From positions 1 to 7,791 of the forward strand of contig WYEE01000028.1 in NCBI GenBank assembly GCA_009904025.1: DNA of 7,791 nt, read 5' to 3'. This DNA is from Thermogladius sp. GTDB lineage: Archaea; Thermoproteota; Thermoprotei_A; Sulfolobales; Desulfurococcaceae. The number at the start of each line of letters is the position of its first letter. Position 1 is the stretch's first letter. Positions 1-5,873 of this stretch are shown here, piece by piece. The notes under the pieces are model-generated. The model was not told the origin of the DNA. It made no database searches and worked only from the letters and a program-made list of their open reading frames with translations. Position numbers and translations under genes: made by a program.

Positions 1-626
1 GGTTCAAGAGAAGCCCTCCACTTAGGGTCATCGTTTCAGGGAATACTATTATCTCCGGTAAAACCTTGTTCAAGCCGAGGAGTAAAATGGGCTATTTGAA
101 GGTCTTTGACAGGAGCATAGCTATCACGCCTCGACTGGCTAGAACATTGATAAACTTGTCTGCTATACGGGAAGGCGGTGTCCTACTAGATCCCTTTGTC
201 GGAACTGGTACGATTATACTTGAAGCCCGCTCAATGGGCTTTATTGGTATAGGTGTTGACATAGACTGGTCTATTATCCAAGGCTTCAACAGGAACCTCG
301 TATACAACCGTATACCCTCTATCCCTGTTTTATCGGACAGCTTAAGGGCGTCTTTTCTCAACGTAGACTCAATTGTAACAGACCCGCCATACGGTAGGGG
401 GGCTAGCACAAGAGGCATTGAAGTAAAGGAGTTGGTCGAGGCTTTCTTAAACAGGGCCTTAGACAGCGTTAACAGGAGTGGCAGGGTAGTGTTCATGACA
501 CCGGTAGAGGTCGAGGAGGATGTAGACAATATAATCGCGAGTAGCGGGGGCTATGTTAAGAGCAAGCATTATATGTATGTTCACAGTAGTTTAGGTAGAG
601 TAATATACGTGGTTGCACCGGTTTGA
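1..626 (+). CDS. tRNA (guanine(10)-N2)-methyltransferase, Trm-G10/Trm11 family, 5'-truncated by window edge
   Basis: The frame is open from base 3 and ends at TGA 624-626, so 207 C-terminal codons are visible; the TTG at 66 is internal, not the start. The fragment is a class I SAM-dependent methyltransferase domain. The SAM-binding motif DPFVGTGT starts at about fragment residue 63, an acidic GVDID segment follows, and the catalytic DPPYGRG motif of amino-group methylases starts at residue 127 (base 381). The stretch around SIAITPRLARTLINL before motif I is typical of archaeal Trm-G10/Trm11. The family normally has an N-terminal THUMP RNA-binding domain, which would lie left of the window. 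Known members make m2G or m2,2G at position 10 of tRNA in the cytoplasm. The stop overlaps the next gene's start by four bases, implying co-translation. The family call is firm; the exact target is inferred from the family. Confidence 0.88.
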   Translation, partial: FKRSPPLRVIVSGNTIISGKTLFKPRSKMGYLKVFDRSIAITPRLARTLINLSAIREGGVLLDPFVGTGTIILEARSMGFIGIGVDIDWSIIQGFNRNLVYNRIPSIPVLSDSLRASFLNVDSIVTDPPYGRGASTRGIEVKELVEAFLNRALDSVNRSGRVVFMTPVEVEEDVDNIIASSGGYVKSKHYMYVHSSLGRVIYVVAPV

Positions 627-1375
627 ACGCTAGGATCGTCTTCCTCGGCACAGGCGCGGCGATACCGATCTACAGGGGTCTACCCTGCATGGCTCTCAAA
701 GTAGACTCAACAATCTATTTGATAGATGTGGGTGAAGGTTGCCAACACAGACTATTCAAGACGGGTTTGAGCCCGCTTAAAGTGAGAACAATCTTCATAA
801 CCCATGGACATGGCGACCATTTCCTAGGGCTCTTCGGTTTGATCCAGACTATGAACCTGCTTGAGAGAAACAATGCGTTGAATATCGTGGCTCCAGACCC
901 CTTGTCTACTCTGATAGGCAGGGTTCTCGAAAGCATGATGGGGAGAGTTGGGTTCGAGGTTAAAGTGAATGCTAGCAGGGTTGGGGAAGTCTACAAAGAC
1001 GAATATATAGAGGTAACCCCCTACCCTGTATGCCATACAATTGAAACCCACGGCTATCTCATAAAACTCGCCTCCAAGACAATAAGCTACACAGGCGATA
1101 CCGCCCCTTGTGAGACTATAAGAGAATACTCTAGGAAGGCCAGCATTCTAGTACACGAGGCCACATTCACCAGCGAATACGCAAGTGAAGCGTGGAAGCA
1201 AGGGCACTCGACAGCCAGAGATGCTGCTTTGACAGCAAGCGAGGCTAACGTCGAGCTACTGGTTTTAACCCATCTAAGCTCGAGATACAAGGATGATTAT
1301 GTTCTACTAGCCGACGCGTATCGTTTCTTCAAGAGAACAATCCCGGCGAGAGATTACATGACTCTCATACTGTGA
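623..1375 (+). CDS. RNase Z-family metallo-beta-lactamase (tRNA 3' endonuclease-like), lacking the exosite arm
   Basis: This 250-residue protein starts at a TTG that overlaps the previous stop (TTGA). The start fits because the family N-terminus FLGTGAAIP begins at residue 7. The zinc ligands are all visible: H61, H63, D65 and H66 in the THGHGDH motif, H138, D159 in the SYTGDT motif and H217 in LTHLSSRY. The HEATF motif (178-182) and H195 in GHST are also present. RNase Z removes the 3' trailer of pre-tRNA after the discriminator base. Canonical members are about 280-310 residues and carry a flexible arm between the HxxxxxGY strand and the GDT motif. Here GYL (144-146) is followed by GD (158-159) after about 11 residues, so the arm is missing. 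It may be a true RNase Z with another way of holding tRNA, or a related MBL phosphodiesterase. The next gene downstream is over 220 bases away. Confidence 0.8.
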   Translation: MNARIVFLGTGAAIPIYRGLPCMALKVDSTIYLIDVGEGCQHRLFKTGLSPLKVRTIFITHGHGDHFLGLFGLIQTMNLLERNNALNIVAPDPLSTLIGRVLESMMGRVGFEVKVNASRVGEVYKDEYIEVTPYPVCHTIETHGYLIKLASKTISYTGDTAPCETIREYSRKASILVHEATFTSEYASEAWKQGHSTARDAALTASEANVELLVLTHLSSRYKDDYVLLADAYRFFKRTIPARDYMTLIL

Positions 1376-1599
1376 AAGAGTTGGAGAGATCGGCTGCCTC
1401 CTAATCGCTGACGTAATATTTTCACCCTGGTATTAGCCTATTTAAAGAGATGGGTTTTATTACATTAAATAATCATTTTAAAAAATAGGATAGTACGTTG
1501 CCCTAAGATTAGCAATCCGTTTAATCAACTTTGTCAATTAATATATCCCTCTATCTTAAGCTTCGGTAATACCTGCTTATTATTCATTGGTGCTACTTA
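1376..1599. other. AT-rich intergenic region with promoter elements
   Basis: No credible gene or structured RNA was found in these 224 bases. Short T-rich stretches after the RNase Z-like gene (around 1414-1420 and 1453-1457) may end its transcript. The right half holds a TATA-like element and a weak ribosome binding site for the zinc-ribbon gene. A second TATA-like stretch, TATTTAAA near 1439-1446, has no obvious product to drive. Confidence 0.5.
1538..1546 (+). promoter_or_regulatory. TATA element for the zinc-ribbon gene
   Basis: The sequence TTAATATAT resembles the archaeal TATA box. A start about 26 bases downstream would fall near 1568 and give a leader of about 30 bases, which contains GGTG at 1589-1592, seven bases before the ATG at 1600. 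Placement is by spacing only. Confidence 0.4.
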
Positions 1600-1863
1600 A
1601 TGCCAATTAAATACGTGTGTAGCAACTGCGGAGAAATAATCTTCGAGTTCAAGTATGTTGGGCAAGATTATTACGGTATACCCACACCAAGAGAAATATA
1701 CAACTTGTACGGCGGGATATGCCCCCACTGCCATAAAGAGCTTAAGCTCCCGTCGGTTGAGGACATTGAAATCAGGCCTAGGCTTCACGTCTACTCTCTG
1801 GGCAAGATGCCTGTTAGCATCCCCACTAGAGCTACTAGCGAGTTAGCCCAAAGTAGAGCTTGA
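1600..1863 (+). CDS. Small zinc-ribbon protein of unknown function
   Basis: This 87-residue protein starts at ATG, with GGTG at 1589-1592 as a possible ribosome binding site. Two CxxC knuckles, C7-C10 (VCSNCGE) and C41-C44 (ICPHCHK), are 30 residues apart and form a classic zinc ribbon. A tyrosine-rich linker (Y19, Y24, Y25, Y34, Y37) lies between them. The C-terminal 40 residues have no cysteines and end in a polar, probably flexible tail. No signal peptide or membrane segment is visible. Such ribbons bind nucleic acid or protein partners in archaeal information-processing complexes, but I cannot name a function. The gene stands alone on its strand, and its last 29 bases overlap the end of the convergent kinase gene. 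Confidence 0.75.
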   Translation: MPIKYVCSNCGEIIFEFKYVGQDYYGIPTPREIYNLYGGICPHCHKELKLPSVEDIEIRPRLHVYSLGKMPVSIPTRATSELAQSRA

Positions 1864-2605
1864 TTGCTTCAAAGTCGTTTTCGCTGAGAGTGTTTTTGTA
1901 TTCTCTAAGTTTCCGCTTAACCAGGTCTACTTTGACTCCAAGCCTCTCTCTAATCATATCCGAGTACTTGTACCTGTATAGAAGAAATGAGACTACTTGA
2001 GCTAAGCCTGAGGGTTTGCCGACACTGCTGGCTGACTCCCAGTCGATGATCCTAACGCTGTCCCCGCAGATCATTATGTGCGTCCCCGGCCTATTCAGCT
2101 CCCTGTGATACAAGCCTTTTTTATCGAGGATGTAAATTGCGTCGAAGACTTTAGAGATGAGTATCTTCAATTCCTCCAAGCCCCCCTCTTCTAACACCTT
2201 GGTTAAAACCTGGGTGAACGGCTGGCACCGCGACGGGTTCAAATACTCCATGAATATGAAGTCGGCGTCATACCAGAATACCTTAGGGGCTACTCCAAGC
2301 TTGCTCGCCTCACTAAGCATTAGAGCCTCCCTGATCAAACTCTCCCTCCTGCTGTCAAGCCTCCTCACCTTGAGCGCTCCAAGCCCGTAATCCCTGTTCT
2401 CGGCTAACACTACTATCGAGGAGTATCCTTTACCGAGAACTCTCATACAGAGGAACAACATGCCCTCCTCGACTAAGCTAGTGAAGCCTGCGTCGACAAG
2501 CTTCTTCAACCTCTCGTCAAGCTCCCTGCATTGAACGTGCGGGAAACAGAGGACTCTTGACACGTAATTGTCGGGCCTATTCAACTCGTGCACTCGAGAA
2601 GCCAA
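1835..2605 (-). CDS. RIO/Bud32-like protein kinase, archaeal COG2112 type
   Basis: This protein of up to 256 residues has a compact kinase fold. The Gly-rich loop is GKGYSS (58-63), K79 in ALKVRR is the ATP-binding lysine, E93 in IREALML is the likely helix-C glutamate, and MEY (119-121) is the hinge. The catalytic loop reads YHRELNRPGTH (166-176), and IIDWESAS (186-193) stands in place of DFG. The usual HxD aspartate is E169 and the usual Asn position is filled near H176. This resembles my memory of the archaeal COG2112 family, so it is probably a family trait rather than decay. The substrate is unknown. The frame opens at TTG 2605, with GAGG at 2617-2620 somewhat far upstream. A TTG at 2584 that overlaps the cca stop as TTGA is an attractive alternative start (249 residues). 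It is the last gene of the thpR-cca operon, and its 3' end overlaps the convergent zinc-ribbon gene. Confidence 0.78.
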   Translation of the reverse strand: MASRVHELNRPDNYVSRVLCFPHVQCRELDERLKKLVDAGFTSLVEEGMLFLCMRVLGKGYSSIVVLAENRDYGLGALKVRRLDSRRESLIREALMLSEASKLGVAPKVFWYDADFIFMEYLNPSRCQPFTQVLTKVLEEGGLEELKILISKVFDAIYILDKKGLYHRELNRPGTHIMICGDSVRIIDWESASSVGKPSGLAQVVSFLLYRYKYSDMIRERLGVKVDLVKRKLREYKNTLSENDFEAIKLYFGLTR

Positions 2606-3990
2606 GGCTCTATTTTCCTCGTTAAATCCTTCAACACGTTGAAACCGTACTTTGAAGCCAAGGCCTCAATATTCCCTCTTGTAACCCTGTAGATAACCGG
2701 CTTACTGTTCTTGAAGTGGGGTGAGACGAGGTACTCGTTATACCGGGTTGCCAGGAGGTCGAGGGAATTCCTAGCGCTCCTCCTTGAAATAGACATCAGC
2801 TTCCCCTCCCTACTCAACCATATCTTAACTGATTTACCCGCATGCTTTCTCGTGAAGTCGATGACTCTATTTAAATCCGTGAAAGGCGGCCCCTCGTATA
2901 GTTTGTAAGCAGGTTTCTCGCACTCATCCAGCTCCAAGACTACAACTCCCCTCTTGGACTCGTCTGTCCAGACCGTCGAGTAGTAGACGTTGAAATCGTG
3001 GTTAACAAGGAATTTGACACAGCGATCCCTAATCCTATCTAGCTCCCCCCATATAACCTCGGGAGGGAGCCTTGTGCTAGCCTCGACTTCAACCAGTATT
3101 ACACATCTCTCGTCAATAGTCTCAGCGATGTCAGCGGGCTCCCCCTCGCCCACATCCTCGAAGTACCTGAGACTAGGCTTCTCTAGAAAGCATTTAGCTG
3201 AAAGTATAAACGTTGAGAGCTTTTCAATGCTAACAGCTGCTGTCACATTCCTAGAGGGGTCCACGGGGTCAGGCATGTATATGATGCTCTCAGGGTATTT
3301 CTCCACCAGCCTCCTAACCACATCTCTAAACAAGGCTTCGTCCCCCAGAGTGTTAACGTAGACAGGTGGCCTCCACTCGGATGCTGCCTTCAACGTGTTC
3401 AAGAAGCCGCCGTACTTTATTACAAGCAGTTCAGCCGCGTAACCTGAGAAACCTTTAGTCTTGACCTCGGCCCCGTAGACGCCGACCGTCTTCATGAACT
3501 TCTTCAACAACCTTACATCGTTGTTCAAACCGTTCTTCAAGTGTTCTACAACAAACTGCGTGTGGAAGGGGGTTCTATCAACGGCTGTCCTTATGTTCAC
3601 AGGGGACTTCAGCTTGAAGGCGGGAACTATATCCGCCTCCACGTCGTCGACGACCACCCTTACATAAGGGTGTTCGGCATATCTTACTTCAACCCTCCCA
3701 ATGTTCTCCACGGCTTCTTTTATCAGCTGGAATCCCCTCTCCTTTACATCGCTCACGCTCCACTCCTCAGGGTATAAGACGAAGACGTCTAGATCCCTGT
3801 CCCCTCTAAGCCAGGTTTCGTGGGCAATACTACCCTGGAGGGTTACCTCCGCTCTGACACCGACGCGATGTAAGTGTTTTTCAAGGGCATCCCTGATCTT
3901 TTCAAAGACCTGTAGAATCTTTTTTCTCTCCTCTTCTATGGGGGTTATCTCTCGTAGAACAGAGCCCAGTAACTCATCTATCCCCGTCAC
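2581..3990 (-). CDS. cca: CCA-adding enzyme (tRNA nucleotidyltransferase), archaeal class I
   Basis: This 469-residue enzyme adds or repairs the 3' CCA of tRNA from CTP and ATP without a nucleic acid template. The nucleotidyltransferase signature GS-x-AHETWLRGDRDLDVF covers residues 53-70, giving D66 and D68 as metal-binding carboxylates. D120 in VEADIVPAF is the third. The downstream segments FHTQFVVEHL, RLLKKFMKTVGVYG and KTKGFSGYAAELLVIKYG match the archaeal middle domain, and the C-terminal half holds the tail domain that grips the tRNA elbow. The length is slightly above the usual 430-460. The start is a GTG whose last bases overlap the thpR stop (GTGA), which suggests translational coupling. 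The 3' end overlaps the kinase reading frame by up to 25 bases. The tRNA in this window has no encoded CCA and would depend on this enzyme. Confidence 0.95.
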   Translation of the reverse strand: MTGIDELLGSVLREITPIEEERKKILQVFEKIRDALEKHLHRVGVRAEVTLQGSIAHETWLRGDRDLDVFVLYPEEWSVSDVKERGFQLIKEAVENIGRVEVRYAEHPYVRVVVDDVEADIVPAFKLKSPVNIRTAVDRTPFHTQFVVEHLKNGLNNDVRLLKKFMKTVGVYGAEVKTKGFSGYAAELLVIKYGGFLNTLKAASEWRPPVYVNTLGDEALFRDVVRRLVEKYPESIIYMPDPVDPSRNVTAAVSIEKLSTFILSAKCFLEKPSLRYFEDVGEGEPADIAETIDERCVILVEVEASTRLPPEVIWGELDRIRDRCVKFLVNHDFNVYYSTVWTDESKRGVVVLELDECEKPAYKLYEGPPFTDLNRVIDFTRKHAGKSVKIWLSREGKLMSISRRSARNSLDLLATRYNEYLVSPHFKNSKPVIYRVTRGNIEALASKYGFNVLKDLTRKIEPWLLECTS

Positions 3991-4553
3991 TTTCCAAGCT
4001 CGACCTCGCAGACATCTCGGTATATAGGGCCTCTAGGTGTGAGGAAACTCTCCTTTAAAACAACTTTATCGGCTCTGAAAACGCCGAAATCCATATTCCT
4101 CGCGGCAACTATCAGCCTCGTGAGCTCCGATATCTTCCTGCCGCTCCTAACTCTGGCGAGCGTGATATGCGGGATAAACTCCTCTCTATCAGGCTGTAAA
4201 CCAATCTTCCTCAGCAACCCCTCGTAGAATTCATGTATCTTACCGAGCTCGCTCGAACCCTCCGCGACACCCGCCCACACCACTCTCGGCTTCTCGACGC
4301 TAGGGAAAGCCCCTACACCTGTGACGTGGACTGTGAAAGCTTGCTGCTTCAGGCTCTTGACGATATCGCAAACTCTGGAGACAGTCTCTTCCCCCACCTC
4401 CCCGATGAACCTGATCGTCACGTGGAGATTTTCCTCCTCCACAGGCTTCACGTCTGCGCCGGTGGCAACTATGTCTCCTATGAACTTCACTAGGTTGGCT
4501 ACAACCTGCCTATCAGTTATGTCAACAGCTATGAAAATCCTGTGGAGCGGCAT
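3987..4553 (-). CDS. thpR: RNA 2',3'-cyclic phosphodiesterase, 2H (LigT/ThpR) family
   Basis: This 188-residue protein carries both HxT motifs of the 2H phosphoesterase superfamily: H44-V-T46 in NLHVTIRFIGEV and H129-I-T131 in FIPHITLARV. The typical central segment GVGAFPSVEKPRVVWAG (79-95) and the N-terminal RIFIAVD strand are also present. Length and motif spacing are normal. Members open 2',3'-cyclic phosphates to 2'-phosphates, and some archaeal members were reported to join RNA halves. The natural role is unsettled; tRNA splicing or RNA repair is the usual guess. The ATG start at 4553 is preceded by a strong ribosome binding site, GGAAGGTG (complement of 4561-4568), seven bases upstream. 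It is the first gene of the thpR-cca-kinase operon, and its stop overlaps the cca GTG start by four bases. Confidence 0.92.
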   Translation of the reverse strand: MPLHRIFIAVDITDRQVVANLVKFIGDIVATGADVKPVEEENLHVTIRFIGEVGEETVSRVCDIVKSLKQQAFTVHVTGVGAFPSVEKPRVVWAGVAEGSSELGKIHEFYEGLLRKIGLQPDREEFIPHITLARVRSGRKISELTRLIVAARNMDFGVFRADKVVLKESFLTPRGPIYRDVCEVELGK

Positions 4554-4598
4554 TCTCTAACACCTTCCTCAGGTTATCAGCGATAAATACAGGGTAGG

Positions 4599-4605
4599 AT
4601 ATATT
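4599..4605 (-). promoter_or_regulatory. TATA-like element for the thpR-cca-kinase operon
   Basis: Read on the minus strand this is AATATAT. A start about 26 bases downstream would fall near 4577, leaving a 5' leader of about 24 bases that contains the GGAAGGTG ribosome binding site. Another AT-rich stretch at 4583-4591 is too close to the gene to leave room for that site. The choice rests on spacing only. Confidence 0.4.
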
Positions 4606-4611
4606 CGTCTC

Positions 4612-4619
4612 TTATAAAA
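4612..4619 (+). promoter_or_regulatory. TATA element for the UPF0200-UPF0201 operon
   Basis: TTATAAAA lies about 28 bases before the ATG at 4644, so transcription would start within a few bases of the gene and give a near-leaderless mRNA. A GGTGG stretch at 4636-4640 could instead act as a ribosome binding site if transcription starts a little earlier. The 90-base gap holds divergent promoters for both operons. Confidence 0.5.
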
Positions 4620-4643
4620 TTATTTGCGTGAACGTGGTGGCTC

Positions 4644-5198
4644 ATGCTACTGATTTTACTCGCAGGCATGCCCGGGTCGGGGAAGAGCATAGTGGCTAAG
4701 GCGGCTTCCGAGGCTGGTCTACCCGTCGTCAACATGGGTGATGTCGTTAGAGAGGAGACCCTAAGGAGATACGGGGAGATTACGCCGGCTCTAATGTTGA
4801 AAACATCAATCGAGCTGAGAGCGGAATACGGGGAGGACTATATTGCGGTCAAGACTATTGAGAGGATACCGAGGAACGCTAGGATCGTTGTTGTAGACGG
4901 TGTGAGGAGCTTAGTAGAGGTTGAGGCTTTTAGGAGGCTAGGGAAACCCGTGATCCTGGCTGTCCACGCCTCCCCGAAAACCAGGTTTGAGAGGCTTTTA
5001 AAGAGGAGTAGGCCTGGCGACCCAAAGAGCTTGGATGAGTTCAATAAGAGGGATGAAATAGAGTTGAAGCTGGGCGTTGGCTCTGTGATAGCGCTAGCCG
5101 ACTACGTCATCGTCAACGAGAGTAGTGTAGAGGAAGTACTTAAGGAGGCTAAGAGGATCATTGAAAAGGTGGTCTCGAATGCTGAAGATAATTGTTGA
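4644..5198 (+). CDS. UPF0200-family P-loop nucleotide kinase (dephospho-CoA kinase-like)
   Basis: This 184-residue protein is an NMP-kinase-like P-loop NTPase. The Walker A motif GMPGSGKS covers residues 8-15. NMGD (30-33) and R36 form the acceptor-side pocket, and VVVDGVRS (82-89) is the second strand with an acidic end and a conserved arginine. The basic RLLKRSRPGDP region (about 112-122) begins a lid, followed by EFNKRDEIE. These features match the archaeal UPF0200 family, which is often labelled dephospho-CoA kinase-like. Archaeal dephospho-CoA kinase activity was assigned to a different, GTP-using family, so I do not make that call; the substrate is unknown. No membrane segment is seen. 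The gene starts at ATG with GGTGG nearby and overlaps UPF0201 by 20 bases. Some archaea fuse the two families into one protein, which supports a joint function. Confidence 0.85.
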   Translation: MLLILLAGMPGSGKSIVAKAASEAGLPVVNMGDVVREETLRRYGEITPALMLKTSIELRAEYGEDYIAVKTIERIPRNARIVVVDGVRSLVEVEAFRRLGKPVILAVHASPKTRFERLLKRSRPGDPKSLDEFNKRDEIELKLGVGSVIALADYVIVNESSVEEVLKEAKRIIEKVVSNAEDNC

Positions 5199-5568
5199 AG
5201 CCGAGGTACGTCCCACAGAGGAAGTGGAGAAAGTTAAGAGGGCGGTCGGGAGCTTCTACAAGGGGGAGGTCATCGTAGAGGAGGTGCGTGAAGGGTGGTT
5301 TATCGTGAGAGGGGTATCCAACAACATAGAGGATTTGAAACCGCTGAGGGATAAGGCGAGGGCTGAGGGGGTTGAGCCTGCCCTACGAGGCTACCTTCTG
5401 AAGAATATGAAGGGCGACACCACGTCACTACTCCTGCACAAGCAGGCGGCTTACGCCGGCAGGATATCCCTTATAGACACACCCAAAGAATCCCCTCTAG
5501 GCCCCATCACCATATCTATTGAATCAGACGACCTGTACGAAGCGATAAACTACCTAACCGGCTCCTAG
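5179..5568 (+). CDS. UPF0201 family protein (COG1325, possible RNA-binding)
   Basis: The start is placed at ATG 5179, giving 129 residues, because AGGTGG at 5167-5172 lies six bases upstream and the family N-terminus MLKIIVEAEVRPTE begins there. The longer TTG start at 5161 adds only MKRWSR inside the upstream gene. The family hallmarks are the N-terminal beta strand with RPTEEVEKV, the central LLLHKQAAYAGRISLID (about 85-101), and ESPLGPITI (about 105-113). COG1325 has been described as a predicted exosome-associated or RNA-binding protein, but I know of no proven biochemical role. The gene overlaps the UPF0200 kinase by 20 bases and is almost certainly translated from the same mRNA. Confidence 0.87.
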   Translation: MLKIIVEAEVRPTEEVEKVKRAVGSFYKGEVIVEEVREGWFIVRGVSNNIEDLKPLRDKARAEGVEPALRGYLLKNMKGDTTSLLLHKQAAYAGRISLIDTPKESPLGPITISIESDDLYEAINYLTGS

Positions 5569-5761
5569 CAGTTCACAACACCCTCAGCAATCCCGAGAAT
5601 CTATCCAAGTAGGAGCAACACAGGATTATTTACGCCTCCCGTACTCCAAGACGCCCTACTCGATAGGATTCAAGCCTTCACTCCTCGATGATAGATTGCC
5701 TCGAAGGGTTGAAACTTATATTAGATTCGTTTAAAAATCGTGTTGTAATTAATGGAGGATA
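5569..5761. other. Intergenic region upstream of tRNA-Pro
   Basis: No gene was recognised in these 193 bases. The first 120 bases have a base composition close to coding DNA but carry no convincing reading frame. The last 50 are AT-rich and hold the tRNA promoter. An ATGATAG near 5695 was tested as a C box and dropped for lack of a D box. Confidence 0.4.
5730..5738 (+). promoter_or_regulatory. TATA element for tRNA-Pro
   Basis: TTTAAAAAT is centred about 28 bases before the first base of the tRNA at 5762. This is the spacing expected for a stable-RNA promoter in archaea, with transcription starting at or just before the mature 5' end. Confidence 0.6.
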
Positions 5762-5867
5762 GGGGCCGTCGTCTAGCCTGGCTAGGATGCCGGCCTGGGG
5801 GGATACCCCGCCTAGCCGGGTTATCCTGGAGCGCCGGTGGTCCCGGGTTCAAATCCCGGCGGCCCCA
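5762..5867 (+). tRNA. tRNA-Pro(GGG) with a 31-base intron; CCA not encoded
   Basis: The acceptor stem GGGGCCG (5762-5768) pairs with CGGCCCC (5860-5866), and A5867 is the discriminator. The D stem GTCT (5771-5774) pairs with GGAT (5785-5788), with a G10-U25 wobble. The D loop has A14, GG at 18-19 and A21. The anticodon stem CCGGC (5790-5794) pairs with GCCGG (5833-5837). The loop carries C32, U33 and anticodon GGG (5797-5799). The variable loop is 5 bases (5838-5842), with C48 available to pair with G15. The T stem CCGGG (5843-5847) and CCCGG (5855-5859) enclose TTCAAAT. The mature RNA is 75 bases before CCA. The bases after A5867 are TAC, so CCA must be added after 3' processing. The 3' end lies six bases from the stop of the convergent thioesterase gene. 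Confidence 0.96.
5801..5831 (+). other. tRNA-Pro intron at position 37/38 with bulge-helix-bulge
   Basis: The fold below the anticodon stem gives a 4-pair central helix: C5795-G5829, U5796-G5828, G5797-U5827, G5798-C5826. It is flanked by two 3-base bulges, 5799-5801 and 5830-5832. An intron helix follows (G5802-C5825, A5803-U5824, U5804-A5823, A5805-U5822), extended after a bulge by C5806-5808 with G5818-5820. Cutting between the second and third base of each bulge removes exactly 5801-5831 and joins G37 to C38. This is the canonical archaeal splice site. The central helix contains two G-U wobbles. Confidence 0.85.
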
Positions 5868-5873
5868 TACACC

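Noticed and set aside
92..529. Long open frame on the minus strand opposite the methyltransferase
   Set aside because: Its translation has no family motif, while the plus strand carries DPFVGTGT and DPPYG. The many similar open frames opposite cca, thpR and mcm are shadows for the same reason.
66..626. TTG at 66 as the start of the methyltransferase gene
   Set aside because: The frame is open back to base 3, and the residues before 66 fit a continuing protein; the family also needs an N-terminal THUMP domain.
1376..1599. A structured RNA or small gene in the AT-rich gap
   Set aside because: No C/D boxes, tRNA-like fold or credible start with a ribosome binding site was found; the AT-richness fits promoters and a transcript end.
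5161..5178. Longer N-terminus for UPF0201 from TTG 5161
   Set aside because: The AGGTGG ribosome binding site sits inside this stretch, six bases before ATG 5179, so translation should start at 5179.
4644..5198. Calling the UPF0200 protein dephospho-CoA kinase (coaE)
   Set aside because: The P-loop similarity is general, and archaeal dephospho-CoA kinase activity belongs to a different family as far as I know.
5690..5735. Second C/D box RNA upstream of the tRNA (ATGATAG near 5695)
   Set aside because: The C box has two mismatches and no CTGA lies at the right distance.
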